Positions 49,487 to 58,992 are shown, counted from the first letter of the stretch. The stretch is DNA of 64,000 nucleotides from Burkholderiales bacterium (GCA_025358485.1 JANYJJ010000140.1:1-64000), one strand, 5' to 3'. Program-made: numbers and translations. The notes: generated by a model from the letters alone, not told the origin.

Positions 49487-50500
49487 TTGAGTTTGGCCAC
49501 GCCCGCACCCAAGCCAGCTGAACTGCGCGTACTCATCGTCAAGCTGTCGTCGCTGGGCGACGTGGTGCATGCGATGCCGGTGGTGCACGACATTCTGCGT
49601 GCCTATCCCGGTGCGCTGATCGATTGGGTGGTGGAGCCTGCGTTTGCGCGTGTGGTGCGACGGGTTGAAGGCGTCAATGCCGTCATCGAATGCTCACTGC
49701 GCCGTTGGTCCAAAAAATGGTGGAGCAGCGAAGTGCGCGCTGAGTGGCGTGCCTTTCGTTTGGCCCTGGGAGCGGTCAAGTACGACGCCGTGATCGACCT
49801 GCAGGGCCTGACCAAATCGGCCGTGGTGGCGCGACTGGCTCACGGCGTGAGCTACGGGATGGCGCATGCCACCGATGGCTCCAGCTTCGAGGCACCCGCG
49901 CGTTGGTTGGTCGATCACCCCATCAGCATGGCCGCGCATGTGCATGCGGTGGACAGGTCGCGCCAACTGGCGGCGGCCGCCTTGAAGTTTCAGTTTCAAG
50001 GCTCGCCGCACTACGGCTTGAAAGCCACGGTTCAGAGCGCGCCACACCGCACATTGGTGTTTGTGCACGGCACTTCACGGGCCGACAAACTGTGGCCCCA
50101 AGCCGATTGGAACGCCTTGGGCCTGCGCTTGGCCGCCGAGGGTTGGCACATTGCGTTGCCGCGCACCGGCGACGTGGAACGCGAGCGCGCCTACGCCATC
50201 GCCAGCGCCATCAACAAGGTGGCGGAAGGCCAAGCCGTGGTGTGGCCCGCCATGAATTTGGACGACCTGACAGACCGTTTGGCAAGCTGCCAAGGCGTCA
50301 TCGGTGTGGACAGCGGCTTGAGCCACATCGCCGTGGCGCTGAAGCTGCCGAACGTACAGATTTACAACTTCCCCACCGCTTGGCGCACCGGCCCGCAGCC
50401 CGCGCACGGGCACTTGCATCAAGTGTCGGTTGAAGGCTCGCCAGCACCTTCGCTTGACGTGGTGGCGGCGGCTTGGCATCAGGTGGCGCAAGCCATTTGA
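49487..50500 (+). CDS. waaC: LPS heptosyltransferase I
   Basis: A 337-residue GT9 glycosyltransferase that adds the first L-glycero-D-manno-heptose to KDO2-lipid A. N-terminal RVLIVKLSSLGDVVHAMPVV and LIDWVVEPAFARVVRRVEGV, then VFVHGTSRADKLWP and the donor site CQGVIGVDSGLSHIAVALKL. The start is TTG at 49487 (TTG 49493 is possible). It is 6 bp after the phosphohexomutase and overlaps waaA, forming an LPS core operon. Confidence 0.92.
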   Translation: MSLATPAPKPAELRVLIVKLSSLGDVVHAMPVVHDILRAYPGALIDWVVEPAFARVVRRVEGVNAVIECSLRRWSKKWWSSEVRAEWRAFRLALGAVKYDAVIDLQGLTKSAVVARLAHGVSYGMAHATDGSSFEAPARWLVDHPISMAAHVHAVDRSRQLAAAALKFQFQGSPHYGLKATVQSAPHRTLVFVHGTSRADKLWPQADWNALGLRLAAEGWHIALPRTGDVERERAYAIASAINKVAEGQAVVWPAMNLDDLTDRLASCQGVIGVDSGLSHIAVALKLPNVQIYNFPTAWRTGPQPAHGHLHQVSVEGSPAPSLDVVAAAWHQVAQAI

Positions 50501-51819
50501 GCGGCACCCTTAGCACCGTGGCGCGTGCCCTTTATTCCTTGGCGCTGTGGTTGATGACCCCGGCCTACTTGCTGCGCCTGTGGTGGCGCGGCCGTGCCGA
50601 GCCTTTGTACCGGCATGCCATGGGCGAGCGATTGGCGCGCTATCCATCGGCTGCTTCGCCAGGTTCTATTTGGGTGCATGCCGTGTCTTTGGGCGAAACG
50701 CTGGCCGCATCGGCGCTGATAGACGCGTTGCGATTGCAGCGTCCCGGCATGCGTTTGCTGCTGACCCACAGCACCGCCACTGGCTTCGCGGCCGGTGCGA
50801 AGCTGCTCCAGCCGGGCGACCTGCAAACCTGGTTGCCGTTCGATGCGCCGCGATCCGCAGCGCGTTTTTTAGATCACTTTCAACCGGCGGTTGGCGTGTT
50901 GATGGAAACCGAAATTTGGCCCAACTTGCTGCACGCGGCCAGCGCCCGCCAACTGCCCATGGTGCTGGCCAACGCGCGCTTGAGCGACAAGAGTCTGCGC
51001 AAAAGCCGTGGCCTCATGAAGGCGCTGTTGACGCCTGCGGTTCGCGGCTTGAATGCCGTGTTGGCGCAAACCGAAACCGACGCGCAGCGCCTGCGCGAGG
51101 CCGGTGCGCGCGAGGTTCAGGTTTGCGGCAACTTGAAGTTCGACATCACGCCCAGCGCTGCCTTGCTCGCCCAAGGTGCGACTTGGCGTGCTGCGATGCA
51201 CCGCAGCGTGCTGCTGGCGGCCGTGACGCGTGAAGGCGAAGAAGCCATGCTGCTGTCGGCATGGAAAACACAAATCGCGGCGCTGGCATGCAAGCTGCCA
51301 CAAGACAGGCCGCTGCTGCTCATCGTGCCGCGCCACCCGCAGCGCTTTGACGAGGTGGCAGCGCTGGTGGCGGCCCACGGTTTGCGATTGGTGCGTCGCA
51401 GTGCTTGGATGACCTCACCACCAACCCCACCAAGCGCCGATGCCCTCAGCGCCGACGTTTGGCTGGGCGACACCATGGGCGAAATGCCGCTGTACTACGC
51501 GCTGGCTGACGCGGCGTTGTTGGGCGGCAGCTTCGCACCGCTGGGCGGGCAAAACTTGATCGAAGCTGCGGCCTGCGGTTGCCCTGTGGTGATGGGCCCG
51601 CACACCTTCAACTTTGCACAAGCGGCGCAGCTGTCAGAAGCTGCCGGTGCGGCCATTCGTGTGGCCGACATGGACGCTGGCGTGCGGGCTGCGTTGGCGT
51701 TGATGCAGTCAGCGCAGCGAGCTGAAACCGTTCAGCGTGCATTGACGTTTGCCTCAGCGCACCGCGGTGCGGCTGAGCGCATGGCGCATGAAATTACGCG
51801 GCTGATCAAACCCGCTTGA
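50497..51819 (+). CDS. waaA: 3-deoxy-D-manno-octulosonic acid transferase
   Basis: A 440-residue GT30 enzyme transferring KDO to lipid IVA. An N-terminal membrane anchor (ALYSLALWLMTPAYLLRLWW) precedes the motifs IWVHAVSLGETLAASALIDA, LLLTHSTATGFAAG, GVLMETEIWPNLLHAA and the C-terminal GGSFAPLGGQNLIEAAACG. The TTG at 50497 overlaps the waaC stop (TTGA) and is my preferred start; GTG 50518 is the alternative. Length is typical for KdtA. Confidence 0.93.
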   Translation: MSGTLSTVARALYSLALWLMTPAYLLRLWWRGRAEPLYRHAMGERLARYPSAASPGSIWVHAVSLGETLAASALIDALRLQRPGMRLLLTHSTATGFAAGAKLLQPGDLQTWLPFDAPRSAARFLDHFQPAVGVLMETEIWPNLLHAASARQLPMVLANARLSDKSLRKSRGLMKALLTPAVRGLNAVLAQTETDAQRLREAGAREVQVCGNLKFDITPSAALLAQGATWRAAMHRSVLLAAVTREGEEAMLLSAWKTQIAALACKLPQDRPLLLIVPRHPQRFDEVAALVAAHGLRLVRRSAWMTSPPTPPSADALSADVWLGDTMGEMPLYYALADAALLGGSFAPLGGQNLIEAAACGCPVVMGPHTFNFAQAAQLSEAAGAAIRVADMDAGVRAALALMQSAQRAETVQRALTFASAHRGAAERMAHEITRLIKPA

Positions 51820-51989
51820 AGCTTTTAGGGCGTTGAGCCGCACCGACCGCTCAAGCACGTCTTGATCCATTGCGTTCCGCAGCGCCTCCTCAATGGCTTG
51901 CAGCATGCGATCCCTCATGACGTAGGCCACGCCGTTGTTGAGCTCGCAGCCGTGGAGATGGGTCAGACGAATGTCGCGAGCAGCGTGCT

Positions 51990-53165
51990 TCAGGGTTCGT
52001 CAGGCGCTTCGAGTTCAGTCATCGGCAAGGCATCGGCGCGCACCTGCGTGAGCGTGCGCTTGGTCGCACCCAAGCGGGTTTGAGTTTTGGCTTCGACCTT
52101 GTTGTGGCGCACGTCCACGGGCGTCACCGTCCCGCCGGTTTGTACGGCTTTGATGATGGCCAGGGTGACGCTCAAGCTGCGCGCTGCATCGTCCACCGTC
52201 ACTTTGGGTGGGCAACGGCCTTCGACCACGTCGCAAAAGTGCTCAAGCTGTCGCACCAACGGGTCGGCAGCGGTGGTGATCACTTTGTCGCTGCGCATGG
52301 CTTCGTTCCAGCTTCCTTCGCCTTGCACTTGCCAGCGTTGCAAGGTCGGTATGGCGATGGAACCCAGCGTGCCTGCCACGAAGCAACTGTCTTGGTCGGG
52401 GTAGCGTGCGTAGGCTGGGTCTTCGCCGCTGGTTTGCTCCCAACTGCGCGGCGCGGCGGCGGCGTCGGACAAAATTAAACTGCCCAAGCTGCCGTTTTCA
52501 AACCGCAGCGTGATGGCGGCGCTGTCTTCAACCTCGAAGCCGCGCACAGCATTGGATGCCATGGCTTGCACGGCGACGATTTCGCCGCACGACGAGCCGC
52601 ACAAAAAACGAATGTTGTCGATCTCGTGAATCAGGTTGATCAGCAGCGGCCCGCCGCCCGCCTGTTTGCGCCAAAGGCCTTCGCTGAAGTAGCTGTCGGG
52701 CTTGCAAAACAAAGCACTGCTGTTGACGCTGACGATGCGCCCCAACTCGCCGCTGGCGATCACCCGCTGCGCTTCAATCAAGCTGGCGCTGTGACGCCGG
52801 TGATGGCCCACCAGCACCGGCACCGCGCGGAACTGCAGGGCGGCACGCAGCGCCACCACATCGTCGAAATTGTCGGCCAGTGGCTTCTCGATCAAAGCCG
52901 GGGTGAAGTGCTGCAAGCACTCGAATGCACCGCGCACATGTTGGTTGTTGGGCGTGGCCACAATCACGCCGTGTGGCTTCATGCCAGACAGCGAGAAAAA
53001 GTCACTCAGGGAGTCGAACAGCGGCACGCCATTTGCCGCCGCCACGGCACCTGCGGCAGGTGAGGGATCGACCACCGCGCACAAACGCACGCGTGGGTTT
53101 TGTTGGATCAGCGCAATGTGCCGCCGTCCAACAACGCCCGCACCAGCCACCACAATTTTCAACAT
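51990..53165 (-). CDS. Gfo/Idh/MocA-family oxidoreductase
   Basis: A 391-residue NAD(P)-dependent oxidoreductase. The N-terminal nucleotide motif IVVAGAGVVGRRHIALIQQN is followed by VIVATPNNQHVRGAFECLQH, the catalytic-type Lys in ALIEKPLADN and RRHSASLIEAQRVIASGELG. The C-terminal domain contains GGGPLLINLIHEIDNIRFLC. ATG 53165 lies 4 bp after the livF stop, so it appears to be the last gene of the ABC transporter operon. It may act on the imported compound. The C-terminal tail after residue 350 is rich in Thr/Lys/Arg and not conserved. Confidence 0.88.
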   Translation of the reverse strand: MLKIVVAGAGVVGRRHIALIQQNPRVRLCAVVDPSPAAGAVAAANGVPLFDSLSDFFSLSGMKPHGVIVATPNNQHVRGAFECLQHFTPALIEKPLADNFDDVVALRAALQFRAVPVLVGHHRRHSASLIEAQRVIASGELGRIVSVNSSALFCKPDSYFSEGLWRKQAGGGPLLINLIHEIDNIRFLCGSSCGEIVAVQAMASNAVRGFEVEDSAAITLRFENGSLGSLILSDAAAAPRSWEQTSGEDPAYARYPDQDSCFVAGTLGSIAIPTLQRWQVQGEGSWNEAMRSDKVITTAADPLVRQLEHFCDVVEGRCPPKVTVDDAARSLSVTLAIIKAVQTGGTVTPVDVRHNKVEAKTQTRLGATKRTLTQVRADALPMTELEAPDEP

Positions 53166-53169
53166 CGCT

Positions 53170-53949
53170 TCAGTCGCTTTTCGCAGTGAGGCCCGATTCA
53201 GCGTTTTGCGCAGCATTTGCGCCACCCAAAAACAGCCGCTCAATGTCGGGGTCGGCCAACAATTCATCAGCGCGTCGGTGCAACACCAAACGCCCTGACT
53301 CCAACGCGATGGCTTCGTCAGCCATCTTCAACGCGCTCTTCACATTTTGTTCCACCATCAGCACGGTCGTGCCTTTTTCTGCCAGGGCGCGCAGCAGTTT
53401 GAACACATCTTTCACAACCAATGGTGACAAGCCGATGGACGGCTCGTCAATCAGCAACACTTTGGGCCGCAGCAACATCGCGCGCCCCACCTCCAGCTGC
53501 TTTTGCTCGCCGCCCGACAAAGCGGATGCCGGGCTGTGCAGCCGCTCTTTCAAACGCGGAAAAAGCTCCAGCACTTCAGGGATGCGCTCGTGCGTGGTCT
53601 TCATGCCCAGCGTGATGCCGCCCAACTCCAAATTCTCAAACGCCGTGAGCTGACCAAACAGGTTGCGACCTTGCGGCACGAAAGCAATCCCGTGCTTCGT
53701 GAGCAGCTCTTTGGGCGAGGCCGCCGTGATGATCTGCCCGTTCAGCTTGATGCTGCCGTGGCGCACCTTCAGCATGCCAAACAGCGTTTTCAAAACGGTC
53801 GATTTGCCCGCGCCATTCGGCCCCAACAGCAAGGTGATCTGCCCGCGCTTGGCTTTGAAACTCAAGTTGTTCAGGATCATGAAGTCGCCATAACCAGCTA
53901 CGACCTTGTCAAATTCGATGCAAACGTCGGCGGGCAAGTTCGACGCCAT
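53170..53949 (-). CDS. livF: branched-chain amino-acid-type ABC transporter ATPase (LivF)
   Basis: A 259-residue ABC ATPase. Walker A GPNGAGKST, Q-loop VPQGRNLFGQL, signature LSGGEQKQLEVGRAM and Walker B VLLIDEPSIGLSP are intact. LivF-type features are KTLFGMLKVRHGSIKLNGQ and VEQNVKSALKMADEAIALES. ATG 53949 is next to the livG stop (1 bp apart). With LivG it powers the LivHM permease. Confidence 0.93.
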   Translation of the reverse strand: MASNLPADVCIEFDKVVAGYGDFMILNNLSFKAKRGQITLLLGPNGAGKSTVLKTLFGMLKVRHGSIKLNGQIITAASPKELLTKHGIAFVPQGRNLFGQLTAFENLELGGITLGMKTTHERIPEVLELFPRLKERLHSPASALSGGEQKQLEVGRAMLLRPKVLLIDEPSIGLSPLVVKDVFKLLRALAEKGTTVLMVEQNVKSALKMADEAIALESGRLVLHRRADELLADPDIERLFLGGANAAQNAESGLTAKSD

Positions 53950-53950
53950 G

Positions 53951-54712
53951 TCAGCTTCCAAGGTAGGCGTCCAGCACTTGCTTGTTGGCGCGAATTTCTG
54001 CGGGCGTGCCAATGGCCAAGACCTTGCCTTCGACCATCACCATGATGCGGTGGCACAGGTCCATCACGAAGTCCATGTTGTGCTCAATGACGATGAAGCT
54101 GCCTGCACGGGTTTTGTTGAGTTCTTTCAGCAGGCTGCTGATGCCGCCGACCAAACTGGGGTTCACACCCGCGCAAGGTTCGTCCAACAGCACCAGCGCG
54201 GGTTCGCTCATGAAGGCCATGGCGATGTCGACCAATTTTTGTTGGCCGTAGCTGAGTTCACCGGCCTTTTTATGCGCAACGTGGCGGATGCGGAACTGAT
54301 CGATCATGGCGTCGGCTTTGGCACCCAGGCCGCTGTCGCCGCTGGCCGCTCTGAAACCCGACAGCATGCGGCTGACCATCGTGCCTTGATGCTCTTGTGC
54401 GGCGACGATGAGGTTGTCGCGCACGCTCATTTTTCCGAACACTTGCAGGGTTTGGAAGGTGCGGCCCACGCCCCGGCGGCTCAGTTCCAGCGGGCTCAGG
54501 CCGGTGATGTTTTTGCCATTCAGCTCGATGCTGCCAGCGTCGGGCGTGATCTGCCCGAGCACGCTGTTGAACATGGTGGTTTTGCCCGAACCGTTGGGCC
54601 CGATGACGCCGTAAATTTCGCCCGGCATGACCTCGAAGCTCACGCCTGCGACGGCCTGAATCGCGCCGTAAGACTTTTTCAAGTCAGTGACCTTCAACAC
54701 AGGGGCACTCAT
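53951..54712 (-). CDS. livG: branched-chain amino-acid-type ABC transporter ATPase (LivG)
   Basis: A 253-residue ABC ATPase of the LivG type. Walker A GPNGSGKTTMFN, then ELSRRGVGRTFQTLQVFGKM, signature LSYGQQKLVDIAMAF and Walker B LVLLDEPCAGVNPSL. The end VIEHNMDFVMDLCHRIMVMV plus GKVLAIGTPAEIRANKQVLD is diagnostic of LivG. The start overlaps the livM stop by 4 bp. Confidence 0.93.
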   Translation of the reverse strand: MSAPVLKVTDLKKSYGAIQAVAGVSFEVMPGEIYGVIGPNGSGKTTMFNSVLGQITPDAGSIELNGKNITGLSPLELSRRGVGRTFQTLQVFGKMSVRDNLIVAAQEHQGTMVSRMLSGFRAASGDSGLGAKADAMIDQFRIRHVAHKKAGELSYGQQKLVDIAMAFMSEPALVLLDEPCAGVNPSLVGGISSLLKELNKTRAGSFIVIEHNMDFVMDLCHRIMVMVEGKVLAIGTPAEIRANKQVLDAYLGS

Positions 54713-55677
54713 GGTTTCACTGCCGCGCGCTCAGCCGACGCCAGCTTCGACAGCCGGCGCACTTTGATGCGGTCGGGAATGCTGAGCAACCCGTCCGGCA
54801 GCCACAGCATCAGCAGCACCACGGCCGAGCCAAACACAAACAAATACCAAGCCTGCGCAAAGCGCAACCACTCGGGCAACAACACGCCCACAGCAGCACC
54901 CACGAGCGGCCCCAAAAAGTAGCCTGGGCCACCGACGACGACCATCAAATACATCATGATCGATGCGCCGACGGTGAACGGCGCGGGCTCGATGAATTGC
55001 ACCAAACAGGCAAACAGTGCGCCCGCCACACCGGCGCACGCCGCGCCCATCGCGAAAGCCAACAGCGTGTAGCGCTGTACGTCCACGCCCAGGCTTTCAG
55101 CGCGAATCGGGTTGTCGCGCAGAGCAGTGAACGCCTTGCCCCAGGGGGATCTGAGGACGCGCCACAAAAAACCCGCCACGACCGCGCTGATGGCCAGCAC
55201 GAAGTAGTAGTACGGCAGGGCGGCGTCCAGGCTGAAACCCAACAAAGAGGGTCGGGCGATGTTGTTGATGCCGAAGGTGCCGCCGGTCAACCACTCTTCA
55301 TTGCGCATCACCAACCACACGGCGGTGTTGAAGCCGAGGGTTGCAAAAGCCAGGTAGATGGTTTGCACCCGCAAGGCCGGAAAACCCAAACCCAGGCCCA
55401 TCACAAAGCAGCCCAACATGGCCGCCGGCAAGCCCAACCAAAAACTGAAACCCGCCTTCATCATGATGGCCACGGTGTAAGCGCCGATGCCAAAAAACGC
55501 CGCATGGCCGAGCGACTTTTGACCCGCATAGCCCACCGTCAAATTCAAGCCCATGGTGGCGATGACAAAGATCAGCCAAGTGGTGAACAGGTAGATGCCG
55601 TAGCTCTTCAAAAACGGCGGCACGGCCAGCAACAGCAGCAAGGCAAGCGCAGCGAAGAAGATGCGATTGCGGCTCAT
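54709..55677 (-). CDS. livM: branched-chain amino-acid-type ABC transporter permease (LivM)
   Basis: A 322-residue polytopic permease. It has about eight to ten membrane segments and the LivM signature LTVGYAGQKSLGHAAFFGIG. Also seen are VLRSPWGKAFTALRDNPIRA, ESLGVDVQRYTLLAFAMGAA and GGPGYFLGPLVGAAVGVLLP. It overlaps livH and livG by 4 bp, typical of a tightly coupled liv operon. Confidence 0.93.
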   Translation of the reverse strand: MSRNRIFFAALALLLLLAVPPFLKSYGIYLFTTWLIFVIATMGLNLTVGYAGQKSLGHAAFFGIGAYTVAIMMKAGFSFWLGLPAAMLGCFVMGLGLGFPALRVQTIYLAFATLGFNTAVWLVMRNEEWLTGGTFGINNIARPSLLGFSLDAALPYYYFVLAISAVVAGFLWRVLRSPWGKAFTALRDNPIRAESLGVDVQRYTLLAFAMGAACAGVAGALFACLVQFIEPAPFTVGASIMMYLMVVVGGPGYFLGPLVGAAVGVLLPEWLRFAQAWYLFVFGSAVVLLMLWLPDGLLSIPDRIKVRRLSKLASAERAAVKP

Positions 55678-56549
55678 ACCTTGCGCTCGACCTTCTTGCC
55701 CAACAGCCCTTGCGGCTTGAACAAAATCACCAGCATGAAGATGATGAGCGCGACGGCGTCTTTGTAGGCGGCTGAGATGTAGGCGGCTGCCAAGTTCTCA
55801 CACACGCCCACGATCACGCCGCCCAACAGCGCCCCGCGCGAGTTGTTGAAGCCGCCGATGATGGCCGCAAAGAAGGCCTTGTTGCCCAGCGATTCGCCCA
55901 TGTCGAACTTGGCCAAATACGTGGGCGTGACCAGCAGCGCGGCGGCACAGGCCAACACGGCGTTGATGGCAAAGGTGTAGAAAATCATGCGCGGCACGTT
56001 GATGCCCAACACGGTGGCACTCTCGGTGTTTTGCGCCACCGCTTGCATCGCGCGACCGGTCACCGTCTTGGCCAAAAAGGCCTGCGTGGCAAACACCAAG
56101 GCCAGCGCCAACAGCAGCGTGCCGATGTCGGCCAGTGTGATGGTTACGCCCGCCATGTTGAACAGCTTGTCAGCAAACAAACTGGGAAAGGGATGCGCCT
56201 CGGCGCTGTAACCGGCGCGCACGCCGCTGCGCATGGCAATCGCCAAGCCGATGGTGGCCACCACGATGGGCATGAGGCCGTACTTGAACAGCGGGTCCAC
56301 CACGCCGCGCTTGAAACCCCAACCCAGCACCAACACCGCCACCGCGCAAGTCAACGCAAAACTCAGCAGCAAAGGCAAACCAAGCGCGTTGAAGGCCAGC
56401 ATCAAAAAGGCCGGCAACATCACAAATTCGCCCTGCGCAAAGTTGATGGTTCCCGAGGCTTGCCAAAGCAGCGTGAAGCCCAACGCGGCCAGCGCGTAGA
56501 TGCTGCCGGTGGCCATGCCCGAGATGAAAAGCTGGAGGAAGTCGGTCAT
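55674..56549 (-). CDS. livH: branched-chain amino-acid-type ABC transporter permease (LivH)
   Basis: A 291-residue polytopic permease, LivH type. It starts MTDFLQLFISGMATGSIYAL and has AALGFTLLWQASGTINFAQG, TGRAMQAVAQNTESATVLGI and GNKAFFAAIIGGFNNSRGAL. The ATG at 56549 is chosen over an upstream ATG at 56576 that is not family-like. It lies 89 bp downstream of the binding-protein gene. Confidence 0.93.
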   Translation of the reverse strand: MTDFLQLFISGMATGSIYALAALGFTLLWQASGTINFAQGEFVMLPAFLMLAFNALGLPLLLSFALTCAVAVLVLGWGFKRGVVDPLFKYGLMPIVVATIGLAIAMRSGVRAGYSAEAHPFPSLFADKLFNMAGVTITLADIGTLLLALALVFATQAFLAKTVTGRAMQAVAQNTESATVLGINVPRMIFYTFAINAVLACAAALLVTPTYLAKFDMGESLGNKAFFAAIIGGFNNSRGALLGGVIVGVCENLAAAYISAAYKDAVALIIFMLVILFKPQGLLGKKVERKV

Positions 56550-56638
56550 GGGGTTCCGATGACGATTCGCGTCCACCGCCTGCCGAAACGAAGCGGCGAA
56601 GAACTCACTTCTTGCCGCTTGATGCTGGCGGCGAAGTT

Positions 56639-57823
56639 TTACTTCTTGCCGAGCGCGGGCAAGATTTCCTTGACTTCTTGCTTGCCGTTTTTGACTTCCA
56701 CCACAAAGCTTTCACGGTCGAGGTCGCCGTTGGCGTCCATGCTCACATCCATCAAAACGCCGGGGTGCTTGGCGGCACTCACTTGCAAGCCGTGCAGGGT
56801 TTGCGCCACCAGTTTGCGGTCGAGCTTGCCGGCTTTTTCAATGGCCGCTTTCAGCAGGTAAATGCCGGTGTAGCCCTTGATGCCGTTGTGGTCTGAGATG
56901 TATTTGTAGTCTTGGTAAAAGCGTGCCTTGAACTTCAGCATCAAAGGGTTGGGTGCGTCGACCGTCAAGCCCACGTGCGCGACGGCGCCGTTGGCGGCTT
57001 CGCCAGCCAGTTCAATCACTTTTTGGCCGGTCAGCGTGGTTTCACCGACGATGGGTTTGGTCCAACCCTGCTTGCGCAATTCGCGCAGTGCGCGGGCCGA
57101 TTCTTCTTCGTTCGTGTACACAAACAGCGCGTCGGCGTTAGATTGTTTGGCCTTGAGCACGGGTGCTGAAAAGTCGATCTGACCGGCGTCGGTGGAGATG
57201 TCGGCCACCACCTTCACGCCCAATGCATCGAGGGCCTTGTTGATGGCATCGCGGCCGCCTTTGCCGAAGTCGTTGTTGACGAAAATCACCGCCACGGTTT
57301 TCGCCTTCACGTTGTTGGCGATGTAACGCGCCACCTTGGGCATGGCGGTGGTTTGCGTGAAGCTGGTGCGAAAAATGTAGGGATTGCCTTGCTGCGTGAT
57401 CGCGGCTGCCTCGCCGCCGGTGAAGTTGATGACTTCAGCGCGTTTGGTCTCGGCCATGCTCACCATGATGGAGCCCGAAAAAACTGGGCCAAAAACCGCA
57501 AACACGCCGTCGTCCACCGCCTTTTGCGTCAGGCCTTTGGCCACGCCGGGGTTGCTTTGGGTGTCGAGCGTGTTCGTCTCAATTTTTTTGCCCAGGATGC
57601 CGCCCGCAGCGTTGATTTCTTTCACGGCCATCTCAACACCGTTTTTGAAGTTGGTGCCGGCCGTGGCACCGCCCCCCGACAGCTCCAGGATGTTGGCGAT
57701 TTTGATGGTGGCTTGCGCGAACGAAGTGGCGGGCACAGCCAACAGCGTCAGCGCACCCAAAGCGGCCGCAGCGAAAGCAATGGCGGTGCGGCGTGAATTT
57801 TGAGGGTGGGTGGGCAGGTTCAT
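56639..57823 (-). CDS. livK: ABC transporter substrate-binding protein (LivK type)
   Basis: A 394-residue periplasmic binding protein. The signal peptide (RRTAIAFAAAALGALTLLAV, ending SFAQA) leads to IKIANILELSGGGATAGTNF, a Leu/Ile/Val-type type I binding fold. VFGPVFSGSIMVSMAETKRA and ELRKQGWTKPIVGETTLTGQ follow. First gene of the liv-like operon. The ligand may be an amino acid, aromatic acid or hydroaromatic acid; the nearby quinate/shikimate dehydrogenase hints at the latter. Confidence 0.92.
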   Translation of the reverse strand: MNLPTHPQNSRRTAIAFAAAALGALTLLAVPATSFAQATIKIANILELSGGGATAGTNFKNGVEMAVKEINAAGGILGKKIETNTLDTQSNPGVAKGLTQKAVDDGVFAVFGPVFSGSIMVSMAETKRAEVINFTGGEAAAITQQGNPYIFRTSFTQTTAMPKVARYIANNVKAKTVAVIFVNNDFGKGGRDAINKALDALGVKVVADISTDAGQIDFSAPVLKAKQSNADALFVYTNEEESARALRELRKQGWTKPIVGETTLTGQKVIELAGEAANGAVAHVGLTVDAPNPLMLKFKARFYQDYKYISDHNGIKGYTGIYLLKAAIEKAGKLDRKLVAQTLHGLQVSAAKHPGVLMDVSMDANGDLDRESFVVEVKNGKQEVKEILPALGKK

Positions 57824-57910
57824 AAAGTGTCTCGGTGGTGATTTTTATGTGAAGTGGAACTGGGTGGACAGTGAACTCTGCTAGCAGCCGCGGTGGTTTT
57901 AGATGCTTTT

Positions 57911-57953
57911 TAGCGGCTTGCGATTTTGCCCCTTTCAAAGCCGCAGGCCGCTA
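57911..57953. repeat. imperfect inverted repeat between livK and the dehydrogenase gene
   Basis: TAGCGGCTTGCG and CGCAGGCCGCTA (57911-57922 and 57942-57953) form an imperfect 12-bp stem with a 19-nt loop. Located 8 bp downstream of the dehydrogenase stop and upstream of livK. It could be a terminator of the dehydrogenase mRNA (without a clear T-run) or a regulator site. Confidence 0.5.
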
Positions 57954-57960
57954 AGTGATT

Positions 57961-58902
57961 TCAGCCGCTCTGGCGGCGCGCCACACAGGCTCGAAAGTGC
58001 GTCTCCATCCTCGCTGCGTTGGGCGCCTTGCGGGTGAACAACTCGAACGCGCCCACCGCTTGCCACACGGCCATGCCGCCGCCGTCCACGGTGACGCAGC
58101 CTGCCGCGTGCGCAGCCTTCAGCAGCGCGGTTTCCAACGGGACGTAAACCACGTCAGCCACCCACATTTCTGGGCGCAGCAGCCCCGCGGGCAAGGGCAT
58201 GCCGGGCAACTTGTCCATGCCGGTGGGCGTCGCGTGGATCAGGCCGTTGCACACGCCGACGGCCAGCGCGAGGTCTGCTTCAGCGGTGGCGCGCGCAAGA
58301 CCAAAGCGTTTGCAAACCGCATCAGCGAGTGCAACGGCGCGCCCGGGTTCGCGGTCGTGAATTAGCAAGTGTTGAGCGCCCAAAGCAAGCACCGCATGCG
58401 CCACGGCGGCACCTGCGCCGCCTGCGCCGAGCAGCGTCACGCGGCTCAAATTCGCGTGCGGCAGCGCGGCCTGAAAGGCCCGGCCCCAGCCCGGCGCGTC
58501 GGTGTTGTGGCCGATGCTGTGGCCGTTTTCAAAGAGCACGGTGTTCACAGCCCCGATGGCGCGGGCCTCGTCGGAAAGCCTGTCGAGCAAGGGCAGTACA
58601 GCTTGTTTGAACGGGAAGGTGATGTTCAAGCCGCGAAAGCCTTGGTCGCGTGCGGTTTTGAGCAGCCGCGGCAAGGTCTGGGTGTTGAGCGGCTCTTGAT
58701 CGATGTCGATCAATCGATAGTGCAGGCGCAAACCGTGGTGCGCCGCCTCGGTTTCATGCATCACCGGCGACAGTGAGCGTTGAATGCCCGCGCCGATCAA
58801 GCCGACCAGCACATCAGCTTGCTCTTCAGCCAACGGGCGAGTGCCGAGCTGCGAATGGGCTGGTGAGGAAACAGAAGAATCAGCGGACACGGTGTCGTCC
58901 AA
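57961..58902 (-). CDS. quinate/shikimate dehydrogenase (AroE paralogue)
   Basis: A 313-residue shikimate dehydrogenase-family enzyme. It has LIGAGIQRSLSPVMHETEA rather than the biosynthetic AroE pattern GNPxxHSxSP, and NITFPFKQAVLPLL with the catalytic Lys. HNTDAPGWGRAF carries the Asp, and the dinucleotide site is LLGAGGAGAAVAHAV. The strand-2 end reads LIHDREPGRA with Asp where NADP enzymes have Asn-Arg, which favours NAD. These traits resemble the catabolic QsuD type. The N-terminal about 30 residues are a non-conserved Ser-rich extension. Confidence 0.85.
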   Translation of the reverse strand: MDDTVSADSSVSSPAHSQLGTRPLAEEQADVLVGLIGAGIQRSLSPVMHETEAAHHGLRLHYRLIDIDQEPLNTQTLPRLLKTARDQGFRGLNITFPFKQAVLPLLDRLSDEARAIGAVNTVLFENGHSIGHNTDAPGWGRAFQAALPHANLSRVTLLGAGGAGAAVAHAVLALGAQHLLIHDREPGRAVALADAVCKRFGLARATAEADLALAVGVCNGLIHATPTGMDKLPGMPLPAGLLRPEMWVADVVYVPLETALLKAAHAAGCVTVDGGGMAVWQAVGAFELFTRKAPNAARMETHFRACVARRQSG

Positions 58903-58992
58903 GGCGGTGGTGGATACACCCTGAATTCTGTACGAACCGGTTAGAAATAAATCGGCTGCTTACCCTGTAGCCCAGCCACAGCAGCTAAAAGG

